DNA of 64,000 bases. Origin: Magnetococcus sp. PR-3. GTDB taxonomy: Bacteria; Pseudomonadota; Magnetococcia; Magnetococcales; Magnetococcaceae. Every line of letters starts with the position of its first letter. Positions within the stretch are counted from its first letter, which is position 1. Under the pieces are notes generated by a model. The model ran no database searches, was not told the origin of the DNA, and worked only from the letters and a program-made list of their open reading frames with translations. Shown piece by piece: positions 39,304-47,610 of the stretch. A program made the translations under genes and the position numbers. The DNA is taken from assembly GCF_036689865.1 (NCBI RefSeq), contig NZ_JBAHUQ010000001.1, positions 1 to 64,000 on the forward strand. The letters are read 5' to 3'.

Positions 39304-40272
39304 ATGCCTATCCAGAATACGATAGAGGCATTATTCGTATCGGAGTTAAGTTACCGATATGGCAAGAACCATGTCTTAGATCGTGTCACTTTCACGCGCC
39401 CCCAAGGTAGCGTCACGGCACTTGTTGGTCCTAACGGCGCTGGAAAAACGACCTTAATTCGACAGCTTTTGGGTCTTCTTCCACATCAAAAAGGAGAAAT
39501 TGCCCATCATGGTTTATCACCACATCAACATAGATGCCAATTAAACGGCTCACTAGGCTATCAACCTGATCGTGGCGGATGCCACTTGGACATGACCATC
39601 CGGCAAAACCTATCCTACACGGCCAATTTGCATGGCCTCTCAGCGGATAAAGCTGAACAAGCCATTGCAGAAGGGTTAAATAAACTAGAGTTAGCGCGTA
39701 AAGCAGATATCGTAGTAAAGAATCTTTCCCGTGGATGGCGACAGAGAGTCGCTATCGTACAAGCTACCATACACCAACCTAGATTCATCGCCATGGATGA
39801 GCCCAGCAGCGGCTTAGACGCTGACGCCCGCGAACAGCTTGGTGACCTTATTGATCAACTTAAGAAACAAGGGACCTGCTTGATCGTCTCATCTCATATC
39901 CTATCTGAGATGGACAGATACGCCACCCATCTCCTTGTGCTCGATCAAGGGAAAGTTTTAGAAGATCAAACACTCCAAGCAGTCACTTCCGATCTATCCT
40001 CGATCCGCCTGATTTTTGATCTACTACCTGGAGAAACGCATAAATCTAAAATGGCAAACCTGTTAGAAAACAGCCCAGACTGCGATGAAATTTCCATGGA
40101 ACAAGTGCATACCGTTAGTTGCCTCTATTCGGGGACGCTTAAAGATCGAAATATGTTCTTAAGATACTTATTTGAACACAATGCACCCATTATAGCTGTA
40201 AGAGAAAAATCACCCTCCCTCCTTGACACTTATCAGAAACATATCCGCAATGAAAGCAAAAAGATATGGTAA
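39304..40272 (+). CDS. ABC transporter ATP-binding protein
   Basis: 322 residues with a full ABC ATPase set: Walker A GPNGAGKTTL (about residues 42-51), a Q-loop region (GYQPDRGG), a divergent signature LSRGWRQRV (about 142-150), Walker B FIAMDEPSSGLD and an H-loop SSH. The C-terminal 100 residues form an accessory domain as in drug- or NosF-type exporters. Its stop overlaps the start of the permease gene (TAATG), so the two form one transporter. The upstream ribosome-binding site is weak. The substrate is not evident. Confidence 0.9.
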   Translation: MPIQNTIEALFVSELSYRYGKNHVLDRVTFTRPQGSVTALVGPNGAGKTTLIRQLLGLLPHQKGEIAHHGLSPHQHRCQLNGSLGYQPDRGGCHLDMTIRQNLSYTANLHGLSADKAEQAIAEGLNKLELARKADIVVKNLSRGWRQRVAIVQATIHQPRFIAMDEPSSGLDADAREQLGDLIDQLKKQGTCLIVSSHILSEMDRYATHLLVLDQGKVLEDQTLQAVTSDLSSIRLIFDLLPGETHKSKMANLLENSPDCDEISMEQVHTVSCLYSGTLKDRNMFLRYLFEHNAPIIAVREKSPSLLDTYQKHIRNESKKIW

Positions 40273-41600
40273 TGTCTGAATGGAAAAAGCATCAGCTACG
40301 CGGCCTCTCCATACGCGCCCTTAGCATAGATTTGGGTTCTGTATTTATTGTTCTTTCCTTTAGCTTTATTCTAGACGATTTTTCTTTTTCATTCATCTCT
40401 TCCCAAGCAGCGTTTTATCTCTATTTGATATTAATATTATTGCGTGGTACGCGCCTGATCAGCCAATCACTTACAGAAGAGTTTCAACTCGCAACCTGGG
40501 ATATATTACGCCTGTCACAAACCAAAGCTCATCAAGTTGTCATAGGTAAACTATTTGGTATTACTATAAGTAACTGGGCAGGCGGACTTCTATGCATCGG
40601 GGTCTATGCTGTCGTTGAGTCAGAGTGGCAAACACCAAGCTACCTTTTCTACAGCATAGCGCTTCTTCTATCTGCTGGCCTGATATGTCATGTGGTCACT
40701 TTTTGGGTTCAGATCCTGTTTTTGAACCGTCAACAGGGAGATAGCGGTTCCTTTGGGCTCTGGTCTCAAATGGGCGCGCAAATCATAGGTATCCTATTTT
40801 CTTTCCCTGCTTTGAGTTATATAGATAATCGCGTGGACTGGACCGCGATGCTGGACCAAACCTTATGGTATGGCCATATTTTACCCACAAGGATATTTAC
40901 TTTTTACCTCACTATCACCATTGCTTTTATAGGTTTAATTAGCACCACTATTGTACTCCGTCGTATTTTGGGGCGCCCTACAGGCATCTGGCTTTGGTTG
41001 TTCTTTTTAGCAATGCTGGTCGTTTTCATCCATGGTTTCGAAACAATGCCCTATAGTCTGGAGTATTTGGGAACCATTCTTTTGGGGGGCAATAGCTCTG
41101 CCCATATTACACTTTCGGTTTTGGCGCTTCTTTTTTATCTGATGTTGGCCACGGAACCGAAACAAGCTTTACACTGGATTCGATCCGACGCTTGGTATAA
41201 GTGGGGAGACGGCTTACCCCGTTATTTAGTAACATACGTCGTGATGCTAACAGGGTGGTTTGTAACAAGGGCGCTGGAATTAATTCCTGATCATAACCAA
41301 TTATTTTTCTTACTTATTGCATCCTATTGCCTAAGGGATATGTTGGCAATGAGCCTGCTTAATCACATGATCCCCTCACGTAAGCATGACGGTCAAATTA
41401 TCTTAATATTGGCCTTTTTCTATATCACTGCCCCCATCGTATTGGGGAGTTTTTCCTTAGAATTTTTAATCGCCTATGTTTCACCATTTGCCCCCTCTTC
41501 GGTGGGCCCACATCTATTTGTCGCTTTACAAATTGTTGCCCTGCTCTATTACCGATATCGCACTGGGACTAAGCTAAAAGCTTTGAAAAATGCGGCCTGA
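40272..41600 (+). CDS. ABC transporter permease (polytopic membrane protein)
   Basis: 442 residues from the ATG at 40272, which overlaps the ATPase stop by one base; an ATG at 40266 in the same frame is possible. Many hydrophobic segments run through the protein (for example LGSVFIVLSFSFILDDF, FYSIALLLSAGLICHVVTFW, LWLFFLAMLVVFIHGF and LVTYVVMLTGWFV), so it is an integral membrane protein with roughly ten or more helices. It is assigned as permease because of its coupling to the ATPase; the sequence itself has no family signature I recognise. Confidence 0.8.
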   Translation: MSEWKKHQLRGLSIRALSIDLGSVFIVLSFSFILDDFSFSFISSQAAFYLYLILILLRGTRLISQSLTEEFQLATWDILRLSQTKAHQVVIGKLFGITISNWAGGLLCIGVYAVVESEWQTPSYLFYSIALLLSAGLICHVVTFWVQILFLNRQQGDSGSFGLWSQMGAQIIGILFSFPALSYIDNRVDWTAMLDQTLWYGHILPTRIFTFYLTITIAFIGLISTTIVLRRILGRPTGIWLWLFFLAMLVVFIHGFETMPYSLEYLGTILLGGNSSAHITLSVLALLFYLMLATEPKQALHWIRSDAWYKWGDGLPRYLVTYVVMLTGWFVTRALELIPDHNQLFFLLIASYCLRDMLAMSLLNHMIPSRKHDGQIILILAFFYITAPIVLGSFSLEFLIAYVSPFAPSSVGPHLFVALQIVALLYYRYRTGTKLKALKNAA

Positions 41601-41773
41601 TGGATTAGCCAAGCTAATAGGACTATAACCCAAATAAACAACGTCTATGTTGAAGTCACAACTATTTTCTTCCCACTGAGTTATGCTGTTTGGATGAAAA
41701 GTTGAGCTTTTTGACAACTTGGACAAACGACCGGGCACAGAGCTCCCCTTTGGTACGAGCTGGATCAGGGTGG

Positions 41774-42295
41774 TCACCCATTCAGGTGAACGGTGTCATG
41801 CTCACCAACAGCCATGATCTCTACTCGCTCACCCCGTGGACGTATAGAAAGCACTCTGGCCAACAGACTCCACTGAGTTGTGGTGCCAAAAGCGATGTGT
41901 GTACGCTCAGCTTCAGCCCCAACAGTCAGTGAAAAATCCAGCTCAGAAACAATGACCTGATTGGACTTCATTCCATGTTGGGCAGGCCATGGACCGCTGA
42001 CAGAACCGTCCTGATTTCTGATGGCAACCACATGATCTACCCCCTCTCCCCACTCCAAAGGCTCTGTCAGGGTGAGTCGATTATCTTCCACGGATACGAC
42101 CTCAGCTGACTGCCCCCACTCCGGAACATCGTGGGTGATGGCAATAAGATCCCCATAGGTGGGGATGAGACCTTCCATCTCTGTTTGGAAAGTGATGATG
42201 CGCCTTCGATACCGGTTGGCTGCTGCCATGTAGCCCCCTTCCCTCTGGGCATGGGCTTGGTTCGTGCAACGGTATTCCCCCCATTTTAGGGGCAT
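41774..42295 (-). pseudogene. Phage tail-tip (host specificity protein J-like) fragment
   Basis: The minus frame holds NRYRRRIITFQTEMEGLIPTYGDLIAITHDVPEWGQSAEVVSVEDNRLTLTEPL and VAIRNQDGSVSGPWPA, which resemble the central domain of phage tail-tip proteins (TipJ type). These are normally over 1000 residues; only about 160 remain, and both ends are lost. It is in the same orientation as the two phage genes at 42477-43210, so it belongs to one eroded prophage. Confidence 0.7.
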
Positions 42296-42303
42296 TCAAA
42301 AGT

Positions 42304-42430
42304 AGAGTTAAGCAGCCATAGCCAGTTTCTGGTTAGGCGTTATACCACCAATAGCCATATTCGGTCGTTCATGATTGTAGCTCCATAACCATGAAGTCGC
42401 CATCTCTTGAACCTCTCTGATTGACGTGAA
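42304..42430 (-). pseudogene. IS3-type transposase C-terminal fragment
   Basis: Minus-strand translation gives REVQEMATSWLWSYNHERPNMAIGGITPNQKLAMAA, the typical end of an IS3-family integrase domain. Nothing else of the element remains. It sits between two phage gene pieces, so it probably inserted into the prophage and was then mostly deleted. Confidence 0.8.
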
Positions 42431-42476
42431 CAGGTAACCGAGCCAGCCAGCGGTTGGTGGCTCTGGCCACATCCAG

Positions 42477-43049
42477 CTATTTCGGCAAACGGGCCTGGGG
42501 CACCATGATGAACATCACTACGGTGGTGATACCACTTTTCAGCCTTCCTGATTTGGTGTAGCTACCGCCTTTTGCCCGCCTCCCTACCCGACCGGTTTTG
42601 GCGCTGATGCGCACCCCATCCACCACCAGTAGTGACGGCTTTCCCTTTCGGTAGACAAACCGAAGAGGTCCATACCTGCCTTCGGGGAAATTGCCTGGGT
42701 GTACCCGTTTACCATCGGTGCCCCGCTTTGGGGCAGCAGGGGTAGGAATGGCCAGCCAAAGGCCATCCTTCCCCTTGATCACTGCACCACGATCAAAGGT
42801 ACGCATGATCTTGGGTGCCTTGGACCAAACCAGAGAAGCGGCATTGGTACCCTGGTTGGGGTAGGTCCGATTCCGCCAGCTTCGGGAGAGACGAACCCCC
42901 AACCCAGCAGCAACCACCTGCTGACGCAGTTCCGTTTTCAAACCCTGGCCCGCTTCTTTGGTGCCAGTCGTCACAGAGTGTTTGATACGCAGAAGATCCT
43001 GTTCCATGTCCTGACGGATGGATCCAATGATGGTGGTCGCAAGGCGCAT
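42477..43049 (-). CDS. Phage structural protein (DUF6441-like)
   Basis: 190 residues, intact from MRLATTIIGSIRQDMEQDLLRIKHSV, with a central SWRNRTYPNQGTNAASLVWSKAPKIMRTFDRGAVIKGKDG region. I associate this pattern with DUF6441 phage proteins found between head-tail joining and tail genes; this is from memory and only moderately sure. It starts 2 bp after the stop of the head-tail joining fragment, as in a phage structural operon. It may be defective along with the rest of the prophage. Confidence 0.6.
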   Translation of the reverse strand: MRLATTIIGSIRQDMEQDLLRIKHSVTTGTKEAGQGLKTELRQQVVAAGLGVRLSRSWRNRTYPNQGTNAASLVWSKAPKIMRTFDRGAVIKGKDGLWLAIPTPAAPKRGTDGKRVHPGNFPEGRYGPLRFVYRKGKPSLLVVDGVRISAKTGRVGRRAKGGSYTKSGRLKSGITTVVMFIMVPQARLPK

Positions 43050-43051
43050 GT

Positions 43052-43210
43052 TCAGGCCGGGTAGCAGTCCAAGGTCCAGACCAACCGATCCCGATCAGCC
43101 ATGGGTTCTCCCTGAACGATATAAGTCACACCGTTCACCTCTACTTGATCATCAGGCTGGGGATTGGCTACTTCAGAGGTTCGAACCTCAAACAGTGAGG
43201 TTTCAGCATG
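43052..43210 (-). pseudogene. Phage head-tail joining protein, C-terminal fragment
   Basis: The minus strand encodes ETSLFEVRTSEVANPQPDDQVEVNGVTYIVQGEPMADRDRLVWTLDCYPA, a phage head-tail joining (FII-type) C-terminus. Upstream the frame continues only as antisense of the recombinase gene, so the N-terminal half is lost at a junction near 43207-43212. Confidence 0.7.
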
Positions 43211-44194
43211 GATACCCAATCCTTCAACACTGCCAACTCCATGGGGCGATTGACTCTCAATATGCTGCTCTCCTTCGCCCAGTATGAGCGGGAGGTCACG
43301 GCAGAGCGGATTCGTGATAAATACGCCGCCTCCCGCAAACGAGGTATCTGGATGGGTGGCCATCCCCCACTGGGCTACGATGAAAAAGAACGCAAGCTGG
43401 CGGTAAATCCAAAAGAGGCTGGGCAGGTTCGTCAGATCTTTAAACGCTTCACCCAGATCGGTTCTGCGACGCTTCTGATCAAAGAGTTAACCGAAAAGGG
43501 CATCGTCTCAAAGATTCGCCAGTTATCCGATGGACGGATCAAAGGTGGAAAGCCCATCGATAAAGGCACCCTCTACAAGATTCTAAACAACCGGGTCTAT
43601 CTGGGGGAGGTGGCTTTCCGGGGAGAGGTCTACCCCGGTGAACATGCCCCCATTATTGAACAGGATCTGTGGGACAAGGTACAGAGCATCCTGAAAAAGA
43701 ATAAGCGCTCTCGCAGCAACAACAGTCGCAACCAGAGCCCCGCTCCCTTGAAGGGCATCATTCGTTGTGGTCATTGCAATCGCGCCATGCGGCCTACCCA
43801 CACCCGCAAGAATGGGGTCCAGTACCGATACTACCTCTGCATGACCGCTTCCAAAAATAGCCATGCCGATTGCCCTTTGGCTTCTGTTTCCGCCCCCCAG
43901 GTTGATGAGGGGGTATTCAAGAGGGTTCGCCAGATCATTCAAACACCGGAGATTATCACCCGAGTCTGGCGACAGGCTGCGCACACAGATCCTGACATCC
44001 AAGAACAAGATGTCACCATGGCGTTGAAAAAGATCAACCCCATCTGGGATGAGCTTTTTCCCATCGAGCAGAACCGCCTGCTCAGCCTGTTGGTGGAAAA
44101 TGTCATTCTTACCACTACATCCATGGAGGTGAGGGTCCGTGTCGACGGGATTACCAGTTTGGTGGCGGAACTATCCCCAACACCCCAAACTTAG
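43208..44194 (+). pseudogene. Large serine recombinase lacking the catalytic domain
   Basis: The frame starts directly at FNTANSMGRLTLNMLLSFAQYEREVTAERIRDKYAASRKRG, the end of the resolvase catalytic domain in large serine recombinases, and continues through the recombinase domain (LGYDEKERKLAVNPKEAGQVRQIFKRF, and KGTLYKILNNRVYLGEVAFRG) and a zinc ribbon (CGHCNRAM and a later Cys pair) to a normal C-terminus. The first 100 or so residues, with the nucleophilic serine, are missing; phage DNA in the opposite orientation abuts here. An ATG at 43208 could start a 328-residue remnant that would be catalytically dead but might still bind DNA. Confidence 0.85.
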
Positions 44195-44205
44195 GAGGCC
44201 ATTCA

Positions 44206-44619
44206 ATGAAGGGTAAGCTGAGCCAAGACCACAAAACCATCATTTTTAAAATCCCCATGCGCTTTCATCGTCAGGGCGGTAAACGCATGGTAATCCTGCC
44301 AGAGCATGAGCAAGCGCGCCAGGAGATGACTAATCCCTCCGAGGATCCCATGCTCAACGCCCTTACAAAGGCCCAGAAATGGCAGAAGATGCTGGATAAG
44401 AGCGAAACCATGACCATTGCCCAACTTGCTGAACGTGAGGGTGTGGAACGCTCTATGATGGCACGGGTCCTACGCCTTACCATCCTGGCCCCAGATATTA
44501 TCGAAGCGATTCTGGATGGGCGTGTACCAGAGACATTCAGCTTGGAGAGTCTGCGTGAAAGCATTCCGCTACTCTGGTCAGAGCAGAGGGAAAAGTGGGG
44601 ATTCACAAGCCACCTTTGA
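44206..44619 (+). CDS. HTH protein that accompanies large serine recombinases
   Basis: 137 residues starting MKGKLSQDHKTIIFKIPMRFHRQGGKRMVILP, with a helix-turn-helix-like segment TMTIAQLAEREGVERSMMARVLRLTILAPDIIEAILDG (about residues 68-105). This small protein is regularly found just after phage-type large serine recombinases, and here it begins 12 bp after one. AGGAGG lies 7 bases before the ATG. It is intact although the recombinase is truncated. A role as directionality factor or regulator is inferred from position. Confidence 0.8.
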   Translation: MKGKLSQDHKTIIFKIPMRFHRQGGKRMVILPEHEQARQEMTNPSEDPMLNALTKAQKWQKMLDKSETMTIAQLAEREGVERSMMARVLRLTILAPDIIEAILDGRVPETFSLESLRESIPLLWSEQREKWGFTSHL

Positions 44620-44637
44620 ATCTCATTCCTACCCGCT

Positions 44638-44800
44638 TAACCCAATGTCACGATCCCCTGGACGGAATCATTAAGTCCTATTGCCGTGGAGCAGCGTGAT
44701 TTCTATTTCTACCACTTATTTAAAAGTGTAACCCCAGCTTTTACAGCACGATGGGGCGTTGTCGCCTGTATTTTGGAACCCCGCATACGCAGCGATTATT
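44638..44800 (+). repeat. Dispersed repeat B, copy 2
   Basis: Matches 10124-10300 over about 160 bases. It decodes DPLDGIIKSYCRGAA then stop, a transposase C-terminus remnant, followed by the shared non-coding part (TTTAAAAGTGTAACC and TGGGGCGTTGTCGCCT). Confidence 0.7.
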
Positions 44801-44999
44801 CCAGCCAAGCTAATAGCCAAGCGTACAAATAAATTACTGTAGCCCAGAATATGAAAGACACGATTCCCGAAAATACTCCACCGTAACTACTGAATGTGAT
44901 TTCAAAGAATGTGGCAATTGATGGCGCTTTATGAATCATGATGTACAAAAGGCCATCGCCAGGAAAAAAATAGAGCCACTTACACCAAGCCAAAACCAA
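44796..44999 (-). CDS. Possible small membrane protein
   Basis: 67 residues with two hydrophobic segments and many aromatics (YIMIHKAPSIATFFEITFSSYGG, then VFSGIVSFIFWATVIYLYAWLL). The composition is that of a real membrane protein, but there is no ribosome-binding site I trust and no known family. It overlaps the end of repeat B. It could be a remnant or a chance frame. Confidence 0.35.
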   Translation of the reverse strand: MVLAWCKWLYFFPGDGLLYIMIHKAPSIATFFEITFSSYGGVFSGIVSFIFWATVIYLYAWLLAWLE

Positions 45000-45664
45000 A
45001 GCAAGAAGTCACTAATTGTAGATGATCCGCTAAGGTTAACACCTGACTCAAAGATCCATGGCCTGTGGTCTTGCATTCGCACAATCTCCTATTTCTGTCT
45101 AAACTCTGCCACGACCTATACAATCCGACGCTCTTCAAGTGACACACAACGAGTCACAATCATGACCAAACTATCCTCCAAAATCCACCTTAATGCTACT
45201 CCTAAGACGCCGTTGACTCCTGACCTGGATGCGATCTAGTTTCCTGCTTTTGGGCTCACCTACCCTAGCCCACTGAAGGAACGATCGCAAAGTATCTACA
45301 AGCACAGCGCGGCCTTGTAGCTGCTTGTGTTTTCAGGACCATAGACTAGCAGCTACAAGCGCATCCTCCCCGAGGAGGCGCGCACCCACGACAACGCCCC
45401 ATCGCCCTCTCAATCACATATAACGACGCACAACCGCCACTATCCAAGCCCCTTGAGCAACCCGCCTATCAGCCCTCACCGCCCCCCTCCCCTCAAGATC
45501 AGCCTACCAGGATGCTGTGGGCGTGGTGTTGGGTGTTGGGTGCGATGTGTCGAGATTAGATTAGGGCCTCATTGGGTGTCTACCTATGATATCCCGCCAC
45601 CTTGTGCGAATTGGCCTCTCAAGGCAATATTGCTTTTTCAATCGCTTAATAAGAGGCACAAACC
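45000..45664. other. Intergenic region with a long inverted repeat
   Basis: No gene seen. Part of it (45395-45500) is C-rich on the plus strand and unlike its surroundings. It contains a 12-bp perfect inverted repeat at 45314-45359. The last 30 bases carry an AAGAGG ribosome-binding site for the following gene. Confidence 0.5.
45314..45359. repeat. 12-bp perfect inverted repeat
   Basis: CTTGTAGCTGCT (45314-45325) pairs exactly with AGCAGCTACAAG (45348-45359) across a 22-base loop. There is no T tract, so it is not a standard terminator. It could be a protein-binding or recombination site. Confidence 0.6.
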
Positions 45665-46645
45665 ATGGCCCCCACAACACCACCCCACCCTGACGTTGTT
45701 GATCACACAAAGCGCCGTCAACTGGAAGATCGTATGGATGTTTGGAATGACTGGCTGAATGGGAATGACCGTCACTCTTTGAAGAATCAGCTCCTAAACT
45801 TATTTTTGAATGATGCCATTTTCCGGGCGTTGAATAATGGCCGCCGGATGTGTAAAGAGCATGAAGATGATGGGGGGCCGTTTGTGGCCACTGACGGCAC
45901 ATTAGGCCGTTTCATCAATCAGGGATATATCACCATGCAGGTGGCAGCTATCCGGCGATTGGTGGAGCAACCGTCCGATCGTGAAGAAAGGCAGCCCATT
46001 TCCATCAGAAGATTAATCAAGGACATCAAGGCACACCGAGAGTTATTCACACGGGAATGCTTCATCGCCTACCACGACGCGCCATATGATTACGAACATT
46101 CAGAAGCCCAAATGTATCTGGAAACACTTGAATCCCGCCAAGCAGGAGAAGACCCAAAATTCAAAGGGTTGGAAACACGCGGGTCTGACGCCTGGGGCAC
46201 ATGCATAAAGCTACATGAATTATTTGATAAGATCTCCCGCACCAACCCTAACAAGCGGGAGCGAACCGACACCATCCACGACAAGATCTTCACCAAGCTT
46301 GATAAATCCCTTATCTTTCATGAAATCAATGAGATGGTTCTCTATGCAGACAAGTTTGTTGCCCACGCAGCAGACACCACATCACGTGAATTTGTCGATG
46401 CGGACAAATTACAGGTGACTTTAAACAAGATACGGGAATGCCAGAAGCGAATCCTTCGGGTTACTCAAGCTGTATCATCTGAACTGCTATGGCTCGGTAA
46501 GCAATCACCACTTCCCGAACCAGACCCCCACCCCTTTGAGAACTGGGGGCAGCAATGGCTTCCAGCCCACGCCCCCGAGGATCTGCAAAGATTTTGGCAG
46601 GAACATATAGCGGCGGTACGAGAAATCCCCGACCTAGAGATCTAG
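45665..46645 (+). CDS. Hypothetical cytoplasmic protein, possibly HEPN-like
   Basis: 326 residues, no signal peptide or membrane helix, very rich in charged residues. The N-terminal third contains RMDVWNDWLNGNDRHSLKNQLLNLFLNDAIFRALNNGRR and a mid helix region SIRRLIKDIKAHRELFTRE. The arrangement of long helices with Arg/His (for example HREL) reminds me of AbiU2/HEPN-type proteins, but I cannot name the catalytic motif. A good ribosome-binding site (AAGAGG) precedes the ATG, and a strong terminator follows the stop. It stands alone among mobile remnants, so it may be a cargo gene. Confidence 0.7.
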   Translation: MAPTTPPHPDVVDHTKRRQLEDRMDVWNDWLNGNDRHSLKNQLLNLFLNDAIFRALNNGRRMCKEHEDDGGPFVATDGTLGRFINQGYITMQVAAIRRLVEQPSDREERQPISIRRLIKDIKAHRELFTRECFIAYHDAPYDYEHSEAQMYLETLESRQAGEDPKFKGLETRGSDAWGTCIKLHELFDKISRTNPNKRERTDTIHDKIFTKLDKSLIFHEINEMVLYADKFVAHAADTTSREFVDADKLQVTLNKIRECQKRILRVTQAVSSELLWLGKQSPLPEPDPHPFENWGQQWLPAHAPEDLQRFWQEHIAAVREIPDLEI

Positions 46646-46655
46646 CTAGGAACGG

Positions 46656-46689
46656 AAAAAGCCCCAGGACGGCCCCCTGGGGCTTTTTG
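46656..46689 (+). terminator. Rho-independent terminator after the hypothetical gene
   Basis: A 13-bp perfect stem AAAAAGCCCCAGG / CCTGGGGCTTTTT with an 8-base loop, followed by GC. It starts 10 bp after the stop of the upstream gene and is symmetrical enough to work in both directions. Confidence 0.9.
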
Positions 46690-47197
46690 CTTATAGACGA
46701 ACATGGTCTGTTGTTCAGTGGGTGGTCACCTCTGCGACTGGCTCCGCCGTAATCGCCACACCTACCAAAACGGACACATCGTCACCATCTGCACTCACCA
46801 AAGGTCCGGGCTTGGCTATACGTTGGATGCTGCATATGGTAGACAGAGAGCGAAGGGGCCTTTTCCCGGAAAGTCTCTTCGAATGAAGAAAGTCCATCTC
46901 TCTGTTTTTGGATGGTTTTCACGAGGTCGCCTGTCATTTCTACCAGCTTTTGGTTGTACGAAGGAAACTTCAAACCCTACAATATCAGTATTTCCTGTAA
47001 AACATTGTTTCAGTGCGAAAATTTGCGAGAGGTCGGCGTGCGAGGTCGGCTGATCGCCGACCTCACGTTTTTGAGAGAAACGGCTTTTTGAGAGAGATTC
47101 GGCAGAAATTGAGAGGACCCGACCTCGGATCAGAGAGAAGACTACCCAGCGGGACATACCCGTAACCCTTGGAATCATTGCCAAATTCCAGGCACAA

Positions 47198-47223
47198 AAA
47201 AACCGGCCTAAGAGCCGGTTTTT
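47198..47223 (+). terminator. Rho-independent terminator-like hairpin
   Basis: A 10-bp perfect stem AAAAACCGGC / GCCGGTTTTT with loop CTAAGA. It lies directly upstream of repeat A, as the different hairpin at 9943-9968 does. Confidence 0.75.
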
Positions 47224-47244
47224 CGCCAGAGAGTCTTCTCTGAA

Positions 47245-47320
47245 AGTATCTTGGTGGAGCGAAAGCTACTGGAATCAGAAATTCTGAGAATTTTGGGGAG
47301 AGAGTTCGATCCCCTGTTGA
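47245..47320 (+). repeat. Dispersed repeat A, copy 2
   Basis: Matches 9987-10065 with few substitutions (for example GGAGCGAAAGC versus GGAGCAAAAGC). Confidence 0.7.
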
Positions 47321-47334
47321 TAGGGGAACACCAA

Positions 47335-47516
47335 CTCAGCATGGTGATATCAGTACTACCTGGTTTCGCCATTATAATGAATCTCGCCCACACCAGGGAA
47401 AGGATATTGGCAACAATGTTCTCCAGGTCGATTTCAAACCTGCCCGCGATGGTCCCATTAAATGCAAAGAAAAGCTTGATGGCATCATCAAATCCTACTA
47501 TCGGGAGACAGCATAA
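47335..47516 (+). pseudogene. Integrase-type transposase C-terminal remnant (repeat B, copy 3)
   Basis: Plus-strand reading gives GDISTTWFRHYNESRPHQGKD, then GNNVLQVDFKPARDGPIKCKEKLDGIIKSYYRETA and a stop. The HYNESRPHQG motif is the end of an rve integrase core as in many DDE transposases. It explains repeats B at 10124 and 44638 as shorter pieces of the same element. Confidence 0.75.
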
Positions 47517-47610
47517 AGCCCATTACTACCGCGCACCAAAGAGAGCATCATAGGCTTGCATTGTAAGCTAAAAGCAGTGTGCACACATTTTGGCATCCCT
47601 CAGGTACTTT

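Larger units (their letters stand above)
46690..47610. other. Gene-poor region with repeat and transposase remnants
   Basis: Bases 46690-47190 hold overlapping open frames on both strands with no recognisable family; a minus-strand stretch reading VSADGDDVSVLVGVAITAEPVAEVTTH near 46715-46800 looks protein-like and may be a phage remnant. The rest contains a terminator, repeat A and a transposase C-terminus, listed separately. Confidence 0.5.

Noticed and set aside
47245-47320. GTTCGATCCCC in repeat A as a tRNA T-arm
   Set aside because: No acceptor stem, D-arm or anticodon arm can be folded around it; it reads better as a protein-coding remnant.
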